In this document: one piece after another, positions 24,472-37,578 of the stretch
Layout of the letters: each line of letters begins with the position of its first letter
How positions within the stretch are numbered: position 1 is the stretch's first letter
Program-made: the position numbers and the translations under genes
Assembly: GCA_029747585.1 (NCBI GenBank)
Contig: JAPEVF010000119.1
Coordinates: forward strand, 39,821-103,820
DNA from: Pleurotus djamor
Taxonomy: Eukaryota; Basidiomycota; Agaricomycetes; Agaricales; Pleurotaceae
DNA: 64,000 nt
Direction of reading: 5' to 3'
Notes under the pieces: model-generated
Told to the model about the DNA's origin: nothing
What the model saw: only the letters and a program-made list of their open reading frames with translations
The model's database searches: none

Positions 24472-24543
24472 TCCGATATGGTGTAACGGCTAACATTGCC
24501 GCCTTTCACGCGGCAGCTCGGGGTTCGATTCCCCGTATCGGAA
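24472..24543 (+). tRNA. tRNA-Glu (TTC), intronless
   Basis: 72-nt tRNA with anticodon loop CTTTCAC (TTC), T-loop GGTTCGATTCC and a paired acceptor stem. The mature sequence is identical to the copies at 21441 and 25576, without the intron found in the former. Confidence 0.95.
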
Positions 24544-25575
24544 GCAAACATTTTGATCGTAGCGTTTTTGTCCTGGCTGCCAAGGACCTGCTGTGGATGT
24601 TTGACTGTAGCTTGGTCGACTTCAAAGGGAGTGCACCGGATCCACTGGGAGAGAATGTCCCAGAGAATCAGGTACGGGAATGCCAAGCGCGTGGACTTCT
24701 TTCGGCGTGGGCTCATGTCCCCTCTCTTCTCCCCTGTACATCCCCCGACTGGCCATCGTGACGTTGAGACCCGTCTCCCGTATCCTTTACAGAATCTGAG
24801 GGGTGATCCCACTTTATCAAGAGTAATAACAATGATTTCATTGAACTTCGGCTGCTCAGCGTTACGGATAAGGACCACGACAGACAAGCAAAGATTTACA
24901 ATATGAATGTTACTCAAATCAAAGAAGGTGATAATGAATTGGTTACCATAGGATCTGGTAATCGAAGCTTAGGAGTAGACTTGAGGCGATTTTATAATAA
25001 TTCTTCGTCCACAAAGGAGAGGAAATCAGGCCAGAGTACCAGAGACCTGGCTCGTCAGCAAAAGTGTTGATAAACGCTTCAATAGCGCCGTTTTATCAGG
25101 TCAAGAGTCCTCATTTTGATTTTATGTACAGGTAAGATGTACCACAGGACGAAAAAATGCCTGGACTTTTCCGGCTCAACTTAGATGGGTCGAAGCATTG
25201 GAATCGCAGCTCGGGCAAGACAACTTGTTATGGATCGAGAAATCCACATATATAATACTTCAAATATTCTTTAAAGTCGCATTTATACTCTAAAATTCAG
25301 CTCTTCAGCATCAAACGGCCGATACCGTCTACGACAGCGATAAACGGAAATTACAGGGGAGATTTAAAGGGAGGAGGAGGGGCGCCTAGTGTCAGAGACC
25401 AGCCATGAGTCGGTTTGGGCTAGGATTCTCGCAGAATTCCCGCTGGAATATTCTCTCCCTGGGTCGGAAAGCGCAGGTACACTGGGCTAACTGGCTCATA
25501 CATCGAGTCCATCGTCCGATCCATGGTTGCGAGGCGTTATGCGGATAAGCATCCAGCGAGTTGTGGAAAAAACAA
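24544..25575. other. Spacer between tRNA genes
   Basis: About 1 kb without a supported gene, AT-rich in parts (24950-25320). Frames that run through the tRNAs yield peptides such as DTGNRTPSCR, which are translations of tRNA sequence and not proteins. Confidence 0.55.
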
Positions 25576-25647
25576 TTCCGATACGGGGAATCGAACCCCG
25601 AGCTGCCGCGTGAAAGGCGGCAATGTTAGCCGTTACACCATATCGGA
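25576..25647 (-). tRNA. tRNA-Glu (TTC), intronless
   Basis: Reverse-strand copy with the same 72-nt mature sequence, anticodon TTC and no intron. Confidence 0.95.
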
Positions 25648-25765
25648 TATAGTGTGGAGACGATGTCGAGAAACCATGACCAGCCTGTACCTAGACGATT
25701 TTCGCATGATTCCTGATTCAAACTGTTTTGACTCTTTTGAAGAAAAACGGTTTACAAAATGTAAG

Positions 25766-25870
25766 TGACGAGAGTGGGATTCGAACCCACGCCCCGAAAG
25801 ACCAGATAGAGTTGCTCATCTAATGAGCTGATCCTTAGTCTGGCGCCTTAGACCGCTCGGCCATCTCGCC
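25766..25870 (-). tRNA. tRNA-Leu (AAG) with about 25-nt intron
   Basis: 105-nt gene. The acceptor stem GGCGAGA pairs with TCTCGTC (one G-T), the anticodon stem is CCAGA/TCTGG, and the loop CTAAGG gives anticodon AAG. An insert of about 25 nt (containing the palindromic GCTCATTAGATGAGC) follows position 37. A variable arm is present, as expected for Leu. Confidence 0.93.
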
Positions 25871-25976
25871 ATGTTTCACAGCGTGCCTTGTGATAAATAT
25901 GTTCCTCAAGAGCGGCATGGGCTACCAAATTTGGTGCACGACCTTCCATATAAAGTCCTTTACCATCGGTATCCAT

Positions 25977-26081
25977 GGCGAGATGGCCGAGCGGTCTAAG
26001 GCGCCAGACTAAGGATCAGCTCATTAGATGAGCAACTCTATCTGGTCTTTCGGGGCGTGGGTTCGAATCCCACTCTCGTCA
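25977..26081 (+). tRNA. tRNA-Leu (AAG) with about 25-nt intron
   Basis: Second copy of tRNA-Leu(AAG), identical to the one at 25766-25870 and in the opposite orientation, so the two genes face away from each other. The same intron sits after position 37. Confidence 0.93.
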
Positions 26082-26247
26082 ATAGCATTTTGCCTCGAGG
26101 ATCTCGATCAGTACCTACTCAAGTCCCAGTGCCCGAAGAAGCGATGAACGAACATCACGGAGATGTGCAAAGATCGAATGGTTGACTCAGTGCTTTAAGT
26201 ACAATGGCAAATGTTATTGTGTGGGATTAATATTACAGGAGAATAAA

Positions 26248-27494
<1,247 letters not shown>

Positions 27495-27948
27495 GTTGTT
27501 TAAAGGATGAAAGATACGCTTGTCGAAGGGGCTTCTGAACCTTTATAAAGGGCGTAATCTAAAGCACCGCCAATGATGGCCTCGGCAATCTCCGAGAAGC
27601 GCGATCATATCCCCCAGCAACTACTCCCCTCCCGTCGTCTGACTGAAGAGCAACTTTAGTCAATCAATATGGATAGATAATTCTGCAAATTGTGCCTTTA
27701 CATCCCTGGCTCATGAATGTTTGAACGACAGAACGAATGCAAAACGAGAAGTTGACTCAAGATTGGCAGCGATAGACCCCAAGCAAACCCCAAGTCCATA
27801 TCGGATGGCGGTACTCAGGATAACTGCGGATACAGTCCAGATCAAGGCAATGCTACGAGCACTGGCTAACGTACAATGACAAAGGGTGCAGTAAGAGCTA
27901 CAGCGTGTCCACAATCGCTAATCGACCAATCGACTATTCGAAGCATGG
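27495..27948. other. Spacer between PEF gene and spt7
   Basis: Upstream region of the PEF gene and 3' region of spt7. No further gene seen. Confidence 0.5.
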
Positions 27949-30900
27949 TCAAGCACTCGCTGCGATGACTGGCGGAGGCATGGCTACGCCTGCACCACCA
28001 TTCATACCACCAGCATTATTGTCACCCACAGGGGGTCCATCTTTCTTCTTCCGCCCGTTTCCCGTACCAACACCAAGATTAGGCTTCTTTTTCTTGGGTG
28101 CAGTCGGCAAAGTATCGTTGGGTATCGATGGGCTGCCAAGCGTCTCGATGGCAGATCCAGGTTCTCCTTCAGCCTTGGGGGTAGGACCGGCCCCTGCTAG
28201 GGTGGAAGACTTGCCTTTCTTCTTCGAAGAGCCGGTGGCAGGGCTGGCCTTGATAATCTGTCCGAGGGGACCCATCTTCGTCTGCGCAGGGTTCGGTGGG
28301 TCATCGGGTAGCGTGATGACGACTTGCGTCTCAGGTTGGCTATGCATAACTTCCGGGAATCCAGGAGCTCCATATGGCGCTGCTGAAGCAGGATAACCCA
28401 AGGGTACTGGTCCAGGCGGGGGAGGGGGGAGAAGTGTAGTAGTTGAGAGCGACGAGATACGAGATTGATAATAGGGCTTGAGTAAGCCAATCTGGGTATC
28501 GACTTTCGTAGAGTCGAAGGGAATGAATGGAGGGGGCGNGGGGAAGGGAGGTGGAGGTTCGTTGGGTTTGGATCTAAAGAAGCCATTAATATCTGGCTCT
28601 AGTCGATAGCTTGATTGTATACGTACGAAGACAAATTGGCCTTGCCGTCCCCTTTCTTCCCTTTGAACAGGCGTTTCGGAATGGTAAGGCTGGAAAGCCC
28701 GTACTCTGCCGCAATTCCGAGTTCGCGGAGTCCGAAGAAATCCTCCCCAAAAGCATCGGCAAAGTTGCCACTATAAATAGAGTTAAAAGGGTGTGGCAGA
28801 TGAAACCGATTCACTCACAGTACCAATGCCCCACCTTCTTCTTCGTCCTCCTCGAAGAGTCCCTCGTCCTCTGGTACCTCCACCGCTGTCTACATGACAA
28901 TCAGCATGTATGCGAAAAGCCAGGGCAACAGTTCTCACAACTTCACGATAGGCACCAACAAGCTTCTTCTCCAAGTCTCCAAGTCTCGTTCCATAGCGTT
29001 CGATATCGTCCGAAACATATCGCTCGAGGTCCTGAATCTGGGCAGTTCCACTCTCAAACAAGGTATGAAGGATAATTTCCTGTTATGAACTGTTAAGCCG
29101 TCTCCCTCTCGTTAAGGGTATAAACGTACTTCTGGAGACATAGTGTGCCCATATTTGTCCGAAAGAAACCGAATGGTGCGCCCAACGTTGGAGAGGTAGT
29201 CGGATGTGAGGCTAGAGAGGACCGACAATGCTTCCTGAGACGAGGCTAAACGGAGTTAGCTCAACTACGCACATGCGGGCATAAGGAAGGACGCACCTTG
29301 AAAACCGGCGTGTTCTAGTACCTTAGAACACGTCCAGTTCATGCAATGAGTAGCATTTCCCTCCCCGATCTCGATGCCACCTTTCTTCACCTTTCGTCGC
29401 CCACGTATACGGTCCAACCATGGTCGCTCATCAATTTGATCAGCATCCACCCCAGCTAAATCGTCGTCAACCACATTCATTCCATTGGGTATCCCAGGTA
29501 TGACAGCGAAGCCTGGCCCGTCGGCGGTGGTACCATCGGCGTCCTCGTTGCTAGAGGCATTGATATTCAATGCGGCAAATTTAGCATGGGTTTGGCGAAC
29601 ACGGCGAAGCGTTTGGATATTATTATTCATTAAAGATAAAAGAGATTTAGGATTCGGTTCGGGATTTGTGTCGTTCTTCCAGCGTCGCTTTCGTTTAGTG
29701 GTAGGAGTCGGAGATCCTGCGAGGGTGGAGTGGGTAGGTTTATGCCGACGAAGCGAAGATGAGGAAGGAAAGGGGATGGCAGGAAGACCGTTGCCGGCCA
29801 GTTCGTCACAATGCGCGGCTTTCCACCACAGGTGCGTGATGTCATCCGAGTCGAGGGGAGGGGTTGTAAAGCGAGTACGTTTCCGCGGTCGGTCGTGGCC
29901 ATTCCTGGGGATCAAATTGAATCAAAGGGAAGGATACAAAGGGGATGCACATACAGTTTGCGCTTGTCACCAAGATCGTCGACTTCCATGGGCGAAAACT
30001 CATCATCGGGCAGCTCATTGCCTATACGAGAGCAAGACGCGAGTTCTCTAACTTGCTCCAAAGCTGGCTTCTGAATGGCTGGGTCTTCGGAGTCAATGTT
30101 TTTGTCTAATCGAGAAAAGAGGGACATGGATTCTGGTGTGCGGATAATGGCTGGTGCTTCAGCGAACGGCACATCTCTCAGTGGATGGCGCTTGTGTGGG
30201 GATTGAAGCCTTGAGTTGGGTGTCTCGGGTCCATATGAGGGTGATCGATACTTTGAATGTCCATTGACGCCATTTATTTTGGCTCGAGGGAGGTCAGAGG
30301 GGATCACAGGGTCGGTGCGCTCCTTCTTGTCGGTGATATGCTTTAGCAATCGTTCCGCCTTAATTTGAAGTCGTTTGGCACATTGACGAAGAGGGTGATT
30401 CTCGGTCGCATTGTAAGTACGACAGTTAGACCATATCAAGTCGAGGTCATCTTTGAATTCTCGCTTAGACTTGTACGCCTTCTGCTTGACTTTCTTGAGC
30501 ATAGTCTGGAGGTCCATTGGGGTTGATATGACTACAGCCAAATAAGGCAACCGGCAGAGCGATAATAACTTGAAACTCACCGTCATAGTAGTCTGGCACC
30601 TCCGACTTCTGAACTGGCTTCAAGAATGCCTCCGCGTCATGGTTATCCTGCCACACAGTTGAGTTACGCGGCGCCATCATGCCTAGGGACAGGCCACATA
30701 CTATAGTGATCGTCCGCAAGTCTTGAAGAAGTCCTTCCAAAGAATCGTAGAATGCGTCTGCAACTTTCGCGTCGTAGCTCTGTCGCTGCAAGCCCGTGAG
30801 CATCACAATCTCCACAGCTAGGGATGGCACTCACTCGGGTGTCTTTGACCGTCGTCAACAGGAGTCGCAAGTTCGCGTCGTGCGCGGTATGAAGGTGGCT

Positions 30901-30981
30901 CTCGGTTAATGTACGAAGAAGATTCTGTCGAACAAGTCGTATCAATGCCTGTAATTCGACGGACTCGGTACTCACATTCAT
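27949..30981 (-). CDS. spt7: SAGA complex bromodomain subunit Spt7
   Basis: Scaffold subunit of the SAGA transcription coactivator. The N-terminal part (QALIRLVRQNLLRTLTESH, then LQRQSYDAKVADAFYDSLEG) leads to a bromodomain: DAEAFLKPVQKSEVPDYYD spliced to VISTPMDLQTMLKK, then DDLDLIWSNCRTYN with the acetyl-lysine-contacting Asn. Next is a basic and low-complexity segment, then a histone-fold region (NWTCSKVLEHAGFQG... SPEEIILHTLFESG) that in Spt7 pairs with Taf10. The C-terminal part has FFGLRELGIAAEYGLSSLTI followed by a Pro-rich and Lys-rich disordered tail (residues near KKKKPNLGVG), ending at 27949-27951. The start is placed at the first Met of MNVSTESVELQ. An in-frame upstream Met (31071) is possible, so the N-terminus is uncertain. 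An N at 28539 falls in a Pro-coding run and does not shift the frame. Confidence 0.9.
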
Positions 30982-31258
30982 CCTCGTCGTCGTCGAGCAC
31001 AGCGGCGGGAATAGAGTGTCATATTGAAACCCCGACCGCCAAGTGTGGGAATCCTTACGCCATCCGCCCACATGATACAGGGGCTAACGACCCAAGGCGC
31101 ATCTTGTGCAACTTGAAGCTTCAAGCTTCAACTTTCGGAATCCCTGGTACCCCTGTATAGCATACGGTCTGGGCGAGAAGGGATTACAGGAGTTCTCTCG
31201 CAGGAAACCCTCTTGATACGGCACATCCACGCAATCCCTTTACCTCGACCCCTCCCCA

Positions 31259-34224
31259 ATGCATTTGACCAAGTGGCAAACAACGGGTCTCGCCGTAGTC
31301 GTCTACGCAGCGATTTTCACCGCGGTTGTATTTACCGACACGCTCCCAAAAACTCCCTCAGGAAATCAGCAGGGTTTTGATCTCGCTGAGGCGTACGCTG
31401 ACCTGCATGTAGTAAGTCTTTCTTCGTTCCCAAAGGATGCTGCTCACCGCCATTGTGAATACACAGATAGCTTCCCATCCGCATCCTTACAACTCCCATG
31501 CTATCGATACAGTTCGAGAATATCTCCTCGCCCGGGTTCAGAACATCACGGACGGAGTCCTTTACGCCCACATCCACAATGACCTCCTATCCAATGGTTC
31601 CTGGGTATCTAGGGGCTTTGGGATGTATTTCGAAGGCAAAAATATCTTGGTCAAGATCGACGGCCAGGCTGAAGGGACCTCCACTTTAAAAGGTGTATTG
31701 TTTTCTGCTCATTATGACTCGGTCGCCACATCCTTCGGTGCAACTGACGATGGCATGGGGGTGGTTACCCTCCTTCAACTCATTCGTCACTTCGTTGCTC
31801 ACCGACCTAAACGCACCGTCGTGTTCAACATAAACAACGGTGAAGAAGACGGCCTCAATGGTGCCCATGTGTAGGCTCCTTCCTTAGAAACTAGTCAAAA
31901 TCTCAATAACGACTCCTCTAGATTTCTGCAGCATGAGTGGTCCCGCGATGTGGACACTTTCCTCAATCTTGAGGGGGCTGCTTCTGGAGGGTAAGTTCCC
32001 GGCTCCAATGCGATGTATCTCGACTGATTCTCTGCATAACAGGCGGCCCATACTGTTCCGTGCGACCGGTTCAGCAGCCTTGAGCTCATTTACTTCGGGG
32101 AATGTTCCCCACCCTCATGGCAATGTCATCTCGCAAGACGCTTTCTCCAGAGGCGTGATTCGTTCCCGAACCGATTTCTTCGTTTACTCTGAAGGCGGGC
32201 ATATGGAAGGACTTGACTTGGCGTTTTACAAAGGGAGAAGCAAGTACCACACGAAATATGACTCGATTCCTTTCACCAATGGTGGCAGGGATAGCTTGTG
32301 GAGCATGATGGAGGCGGCTAAGGGTGCGGGTGCGGCACTCGCAAATGACGAGTCCTCCAGGCCCAAATTCGAGAAGCCCGTTTATTTTGACCGTAAGTAT
32401 TTCAGTCCAAACAAATTTCCGGCAGCCAATAATTTTTTCTATCCAGTCTTCGCTCACACAATGGTGTTGTTACCACTGACGAAGATGGCGACCATTAGCG
32501 CAGCCCTCGTTCTTGGACCCTTGTCATTTATCGTCCTTTCAGTATTCCGACCGGACGTTGACAATGTCAGTATGCAAACCCGTGTATTGCGGTGGCTCAG
32601 AAGTACAGCCCAATCAAGTAAATTCCGGGCATCGTCAAGGTTCTGGCTCGCTTTGAGCGCTGCGGTCGTCGTACAAACCCTCCTTGTCCTCATCTACAAA
32701 CGGGTCAATGAATACGTGCGTCCGCTCGCTCCGTATCCGTTTTGGTCTGACACGTCGATTATTATTTACCTTTCACAGATCGTCTACTCGTCGCCTTTCC
32801 TTGTGCTCCTCTCTGGAATAACATCAACATATGTTGTGTTCGCTGTTCTTCTGAGAACTGCTGCGAGCAGTTACGCTAGCGCAGAAGAGTCAAAACGAAC
32901 CGTCGAATTACAAGTCTACATATTTACTTGGATCCTCCTCCTTGTCTCCACCTTGGCGATCAAACAGGTTGAACTTGGAGGAGTGTATGTGATCACCATT
33001 TGGAATGCCTCCTCACTGTTNCGTTGGGTGCATTTGGACACGAGCTTCTGAAATAGCCAGCATGTCTCTCAACAACGCAGGTCGAGTGGATGTTCGCGAT
33101 GGCGCGGCCTCAACGACTGTTCACGATGTACCATCCGCACAGGTCTATAATCCACGTTCAGATGAGAAGGTCACCCAAGCTACGCAACTTTCTTTACTTG
33201 CACGAGGTGGATGTCTGTGCTTGCTAATTCTCCAACTCGTTTTCGCCTTGTCCGTACCTGTGACTTTGTTCAGTCACGTCGTCATCGTCTTGCTCGGCGC
33301 TCTTCCCCAGACTCTCGCGGACGGCAGTTCCCCTTCAACTGGTGCGTATATTTTCTCAATGCATATAAAATCATGGGGAACTCAACTTCCTCCTACACAG
33401 TCTATGCTGCGCTCTCTGCAATGTCATTTCTCCTCGTACTCCCTTTGACCCCCTTTGTGGGCAAAATGCACCCATCCCTCGCCTACCTCTCGTCCCTCGC
33501 TTTCATAGGCTCAATTGTGATCCTTTTATTATCTTTCCCATTTTCAATCGACGCGCCCCTCAAAATCTTCTTCCAGCAAAAGATCAACCTTAGCACAACT
33601 CAAACAACCGTGGTGACCACCCTGACCGGCGTTCCAGGCTATATCGATCTTGTCGTGGCGTCGTTACCTTCGGCCTTTGACAGAGAAATCACTTGCATAC
33701 ACGACCAATTGCGACTTGGACTGACTACATGTTCATGGGAGAGCGCGCTGGTCCCATCACCCACATCGAAGGGGAACACAGAATCCACCCAATGGCTCTT
33801 CTCAAAAATATACACATTGGACGACCAGACCACTCGCATCACCGTTTCAGGTACAAATACTCGCTCTTGTCGAGTTTATTTTGATAAGGGAAGTAATATC
33901 ACCGAATATAAGGTGGCGGGGGGAGAGTGGAAGATGCCTGAGGAATTCAAGATCATCGGCTCTCTCAATCAACTCAGGCTTTTCAGCCGAACGCGTGGGC
34001 GCGAGTTTGTGGTCGACCTCAAAGCTACGGATAGTAAAACTGGCCTTAGCGGCAAGGTGGCTTGCGAGTGGGCAGAGTATGAGAGTGGAATGATTGGGAT
34101 GGGAGACGTTGATGGTGCGAGGATCCCGGCATACGAAGAGGCATTGAACTTTCTCCCTCGATGGGCAGTTCTGACGAAGATGGATGATGGCCTGGTGGAA
34201 GTCGTTCAAGATTTCAGTTTGTAG
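31259..34224 (+). CDS. Vacuolar membrane protease Pff1, copy 1 (M28 family)
   Basis: Multi-pass membrane metalloprotease of the Pff1 (YBR074W) type, an M28 zinc aminopeptidase domain facing the vacuole lumen with a C-terminal membrane region. Seven exons: 31259-31411, 31467-31870, 31922-31990, 32043-32392, 32447-32715, 32779-33341, 33401-34224. The start gives a signal-anchor (TTGLAVVVYAAIFTAVVF). Zinc and catalytic positions are visible: FSAHYDSV, ATDDGMG, NNGEED, NLEGAASGG and KYHTKYDSI. TM segments follow from MVLLPLTKMATISAALVLG onward, with SHVVIVLLGALPQTLADGSS near the end. An N at 33021 adds one base; without it the coding length is exactly 877 codons, so I treat the break as an assembly placeholder. 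The loop after TIWN is shorter than in copy 2. Confidence 0.9.
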
Positions 34225-34399
34225 CCTGCTCTGTACCCTTACTTCGCCCTTTTTCAAGACTTGTCGTTTCCCTGAATGAAACAGGAGCTTATTTGGCTCA
34301 CATCGGGCGCGCAAACTCGGTCTCATGTGAACGTCATGTTCAGCAAACTCAATTCACCTGTTTATCCCTTCTCCTAACATCTCTTTGAGAGCCCATGAA
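34225..34399. other. Short spacer between the tandem Pff1 genes
   Basis: Only 175 bp separate the stop of copy 1 from the start of copy 2, so terminator and promoter must both fit in this interval. Confidence 0.5.
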
Positions 34400-37300
34400 A
34401 TGACCATCCTTCAGGTTTTAGCGTCAGCATTTTCATTCCGGAAATGGCCAACGACGGTGTTGGTCGTTTTGACCTACGCCGCGATTCTTAGCTCTGTTCT
34501 CGTCACGGACGAGCTCCCAGATATCCCAGAGAACCAGCTGGGACTAGATGTTGATCAGGCTTACACTGATTTGAGGATGGTATGTCGAAACTGTCTTTAT
34601 TTGTCCGACGCGCCGTTGATTTCCGCGAAGATCACGGCTCACCCCCACCCATACAACTCTCATGCAAACGACGACGTTCGTTCGTATGTTTTAGGCCGCG
34701 TCAAGGATATTACAAAAAACATACCCTTTGCGCACATTGATGACGATACCATTTCCAATGGCTCCTGGGTTTCGAGAGGATACGGTGTTTATTTTGAAGG
34801 AACCAACGTCTTAGTTAAGATTGATGGCTGGGACAACAAGCATCACAGCTCTGGAGGCGTTCTATTCTCCGCTCACTATGACTCGGTTTCCTCGGCCTCG
34901 GGCGTCACGGATGATGGCATGGGTGTTGTCACTCTTCTGCAATTGGTTGAATATTTCAGTAAGAACAGACCGCAACGCACTGTCGTCTTCAATATCAACA
35001 ATGGGGAAGAGGATTGGCTGAACGGTGCACACGCGTGAGGACTCATATTTTTGAACGTAAAGCTCGTTGAATGAGCTTGGTCCTAGATTTCTACAGCATC
35101 ATTGGTCTACCATTGTGGACACTTTCCTGAACCTCGAAGGTGCCGCGTCCGGAGGGTATGTTCGAATCCTATCCCAGTCGTCAGAAACCCAAACCTTATC
35201 TGTAGTCGACCCATCTTGTTCCGTGCAACGGGGACCTCGCCTTTACTGTCCTTCACTTCGGGAAATGTGCCACACCCCCACGGGAGTGTAATTTCTGCGG
35301 ACGCCTTTGCCCGTGGGGTGATTCGATCCGGCACCGATTATTCTGTCTACGCAGACGGTGCGCGTATGCAAGGCTTGGATTTGGCCTTCTACAAGGGACG
35401 GAGCAAATACCACACCAAGTATGATTCCATTCCCTTCACCGATGGTGGAAAGAAGAGCTTGTGGAGCATGATGGAAGCTGCCAGAGGTGCTGGGATCGCG
35501 TTAGCAAACAATGACAAGACACACAGTTCACGGTTCGATACTCCCGTTTATTTTGATCGTAAGCATGTCCGTTGTTGCCTACTCCTTGGGCTCATGTTAC
35601 AGCGCGTGCGCAGTCTTTGGCTTGACTATGATCGCCTTTCCGTTGACAACGTTGACAACGATTAACATCGTCGCACTGGTTCTTGGTCCCGTCATGATCA
35701 TTCTGCTTGCCGCTTGCGAGTATATCATCAAATTCAACACTATTCAAGGCCATCAAAACGGGCACGTTCCTGTCCCCGAAGGGAGCTTCTGGAGAGACGC
35801 TTGGGAATGGTTCAAGAGCCTGCGATGGCTCAGTGGTTTTTGGAAATGGGCCAAGTTTTGGTTGGCACTAGGTGTTACCAGTGGTTTCCAAGTTCTTCTC
35901 GTGACTCTTTACGTTCAAGTCAATCGATATGTGAGGGTCATCTTTTTCTCAGCTTGCATTGCATCTAACCGGACGCGTAGGTTGTCTATTCATATCCTTA
36001 TGTTGTTCTCGTCTCTTCGGTAGCACTGGCATACCTGACGTTCACTGCCGTGCTCAATATTCCGATCCGTCTCGATGGCCGCCTTTTGCCCGAACAGCAG
36101 AAACATACCACATTGCTTCAGCTCTACATATTAACGTGGTTCCTCTTACTTCTCTCAACCGTGGCCATCAAAAAGGTCGATGTGGGCGGGGTATACTCCG
36201 TCACCATATGGAATTCTCTGGCCTGGTTGGGCTGTGTTGTCAGTGGCGTCGAGGAGATGATTGGTGCTCGTGGAACGGCTGTTTGGGAACTTAATCAGGA
36301 AGCTCGGAGAAGTCATTTTGTTCGAGAAGTCCGGTACGACGCTGTGGGACAGGATGACGAACTCGAGCACGAGGCCAGAGAAATCGAAACCGATCCGACT
36401 GAGTTCACTCCCCTCATCGCACAGCAGCGTCCCGCTCCTAGAACAAGCCCCGATGATGAGGAACGTGGGGCAATCGGGTGGTGGATTATCCAGCTTCTGG
36501 TTATTTTACCAATTCCACTGATTTTGTTCAGCCACGTTGCTGTCATCTTGCTTGGAGCCCTGCCTCAAACACTCGCTGATGGTAGCTCCGCTATGACTGG
36601 TGAGCTGCGATGCAGTATCTTGCTAATTGGCTGACATGCTGAAATTTGCGCCAGTGTACGCAGCATTTTCCTTCGTGTCGACGTTGCTCATCCTCCCTCT
36701 CACTCCGTTCATGATCAAGACACATCGTTCTCTGACGTATCTCGTGCTGATTGTCCTTGCTGCGACCACAATATTTACACTTCTGGCATTCCCTTTCTCC
36801 TTGGAGTCGCCCCTCAAGTTATTCTTCCAACAGCGAGTCGCCCTCGATTCCTCCAACACGAAGGTGGTCACTTCCCTTAGCGGCGTCCCCGAGTATATCA
36901 AAAGCATCGTGACATCCGCTCTGCCTTCTGCAATGGGTCAAGAGGTCACCTGTGAACCTGATGCTGAGAAGGAGGGTCTCACAAAGTGCTCATGGGAGAG
37001 CCGACTCACGCCGTCGCCCGGAGCTGACCTCTACAATCGTAATCCATGGATCACCCTCAATACCTCACGTTCAGATGGAGCATCGGCCCGCATCGCGCTC
37101 GGTGGGCACAATACGCGTTCATGTCGTTTGTATTTCAATCCAGGGAGCCACATCTCGGAGTACCATGTCGTTGGAGGAGACCCAGACTTACAGAGAGGGT
37201 ATGAAGGAGAAGGCTTATTGGAGCAACTCAGGTTGTGGAGTCGAAGTTGGGACCGGCAGTTTGAGGTTGATGTCAAGTCTCCGGAGGGTGTAGAGGCTAT

Positions 37301-37478
37301 TGTCGGGAAGGTCGCTTGCGAGTGGGCTGAATACGCGAGTGGTATGGTAGGGATGGAAGGGGTTGATGGTGCGAAGATCCCTGCGTACGAAGAACTGCTC
37401 AGTTTCTTGCCTAAATGGACGGTTGTGACCAAGTTGGCTGACGGACTAGTGGAAGTCACGAAGGAGTTCCAGGTTTAG
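34400..37478 (+). CDS. Vacuolar membrane protease Pff1, copy 2 (M28 family)
   Basis: Intact tandem paralog of copy 1. Seven exons sum to 2766 bases (921 residues): 34400-34579, 34631-35034, 35087-35155, 35206-35558, 35614-35930, 35981-36599, 36655-37478, all with GT-AG introns of 50-55 nt. Exons 2, 3 and 7 have exactly the same lengths (404, 69, 824) as in copy 1. The M28 positions are conserved: FSAHYDSV, VTDDGMG, NNGEED, NLEGAASGG and KYHTKYDSI. The C-terminal region has several TM segments and the same SHVAVILLGALPQTLADGSS block. A cytosolic loop after TIWNSLAWLG contains an acidic stretch (QDDELEHEAREIETDPTEFT) that copy 1 lacks. The first in-frame ATG (MTILQVLAS) is used as the start. 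Confidence 0.93.
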
Positions 37479-37578
37479 TGTCTCGATTTCTACAAATTAT
37501 TTCTTGTTCTTGTTGGACTGCATCCTCTCATTCATGTATCTGCCTCGTATCTGCATGCATCGTATATTTATGTACTTC

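Larger units (their letters stand above)
25766..26081. repeat. Perfect inverted repeat made of two tRNA-Leu genes
   Basis: Arms 25766-25873 and 25974-26081 are reverse complements over 108 bp by my reading, including the introns, and are separated by 100 bp. Identity stops immediately outside the genes on the 3' side and after three extra bases on the 5' side. Confidence 0.88.

Noticed and set aside
24444..25768. Frames giving peptides with DTGNRTPSCR
   Set aside because: They are translations of the tRNA-Glu T-arm and anticodon arm, a known spurious protein, not genes.
35102..35665. Pff1 copy 2 as a pseudogene because its frames are broken up
   Set aside because: All breaks coincide with GT-AG introns and the seven exons sum to an exact multiple of three.
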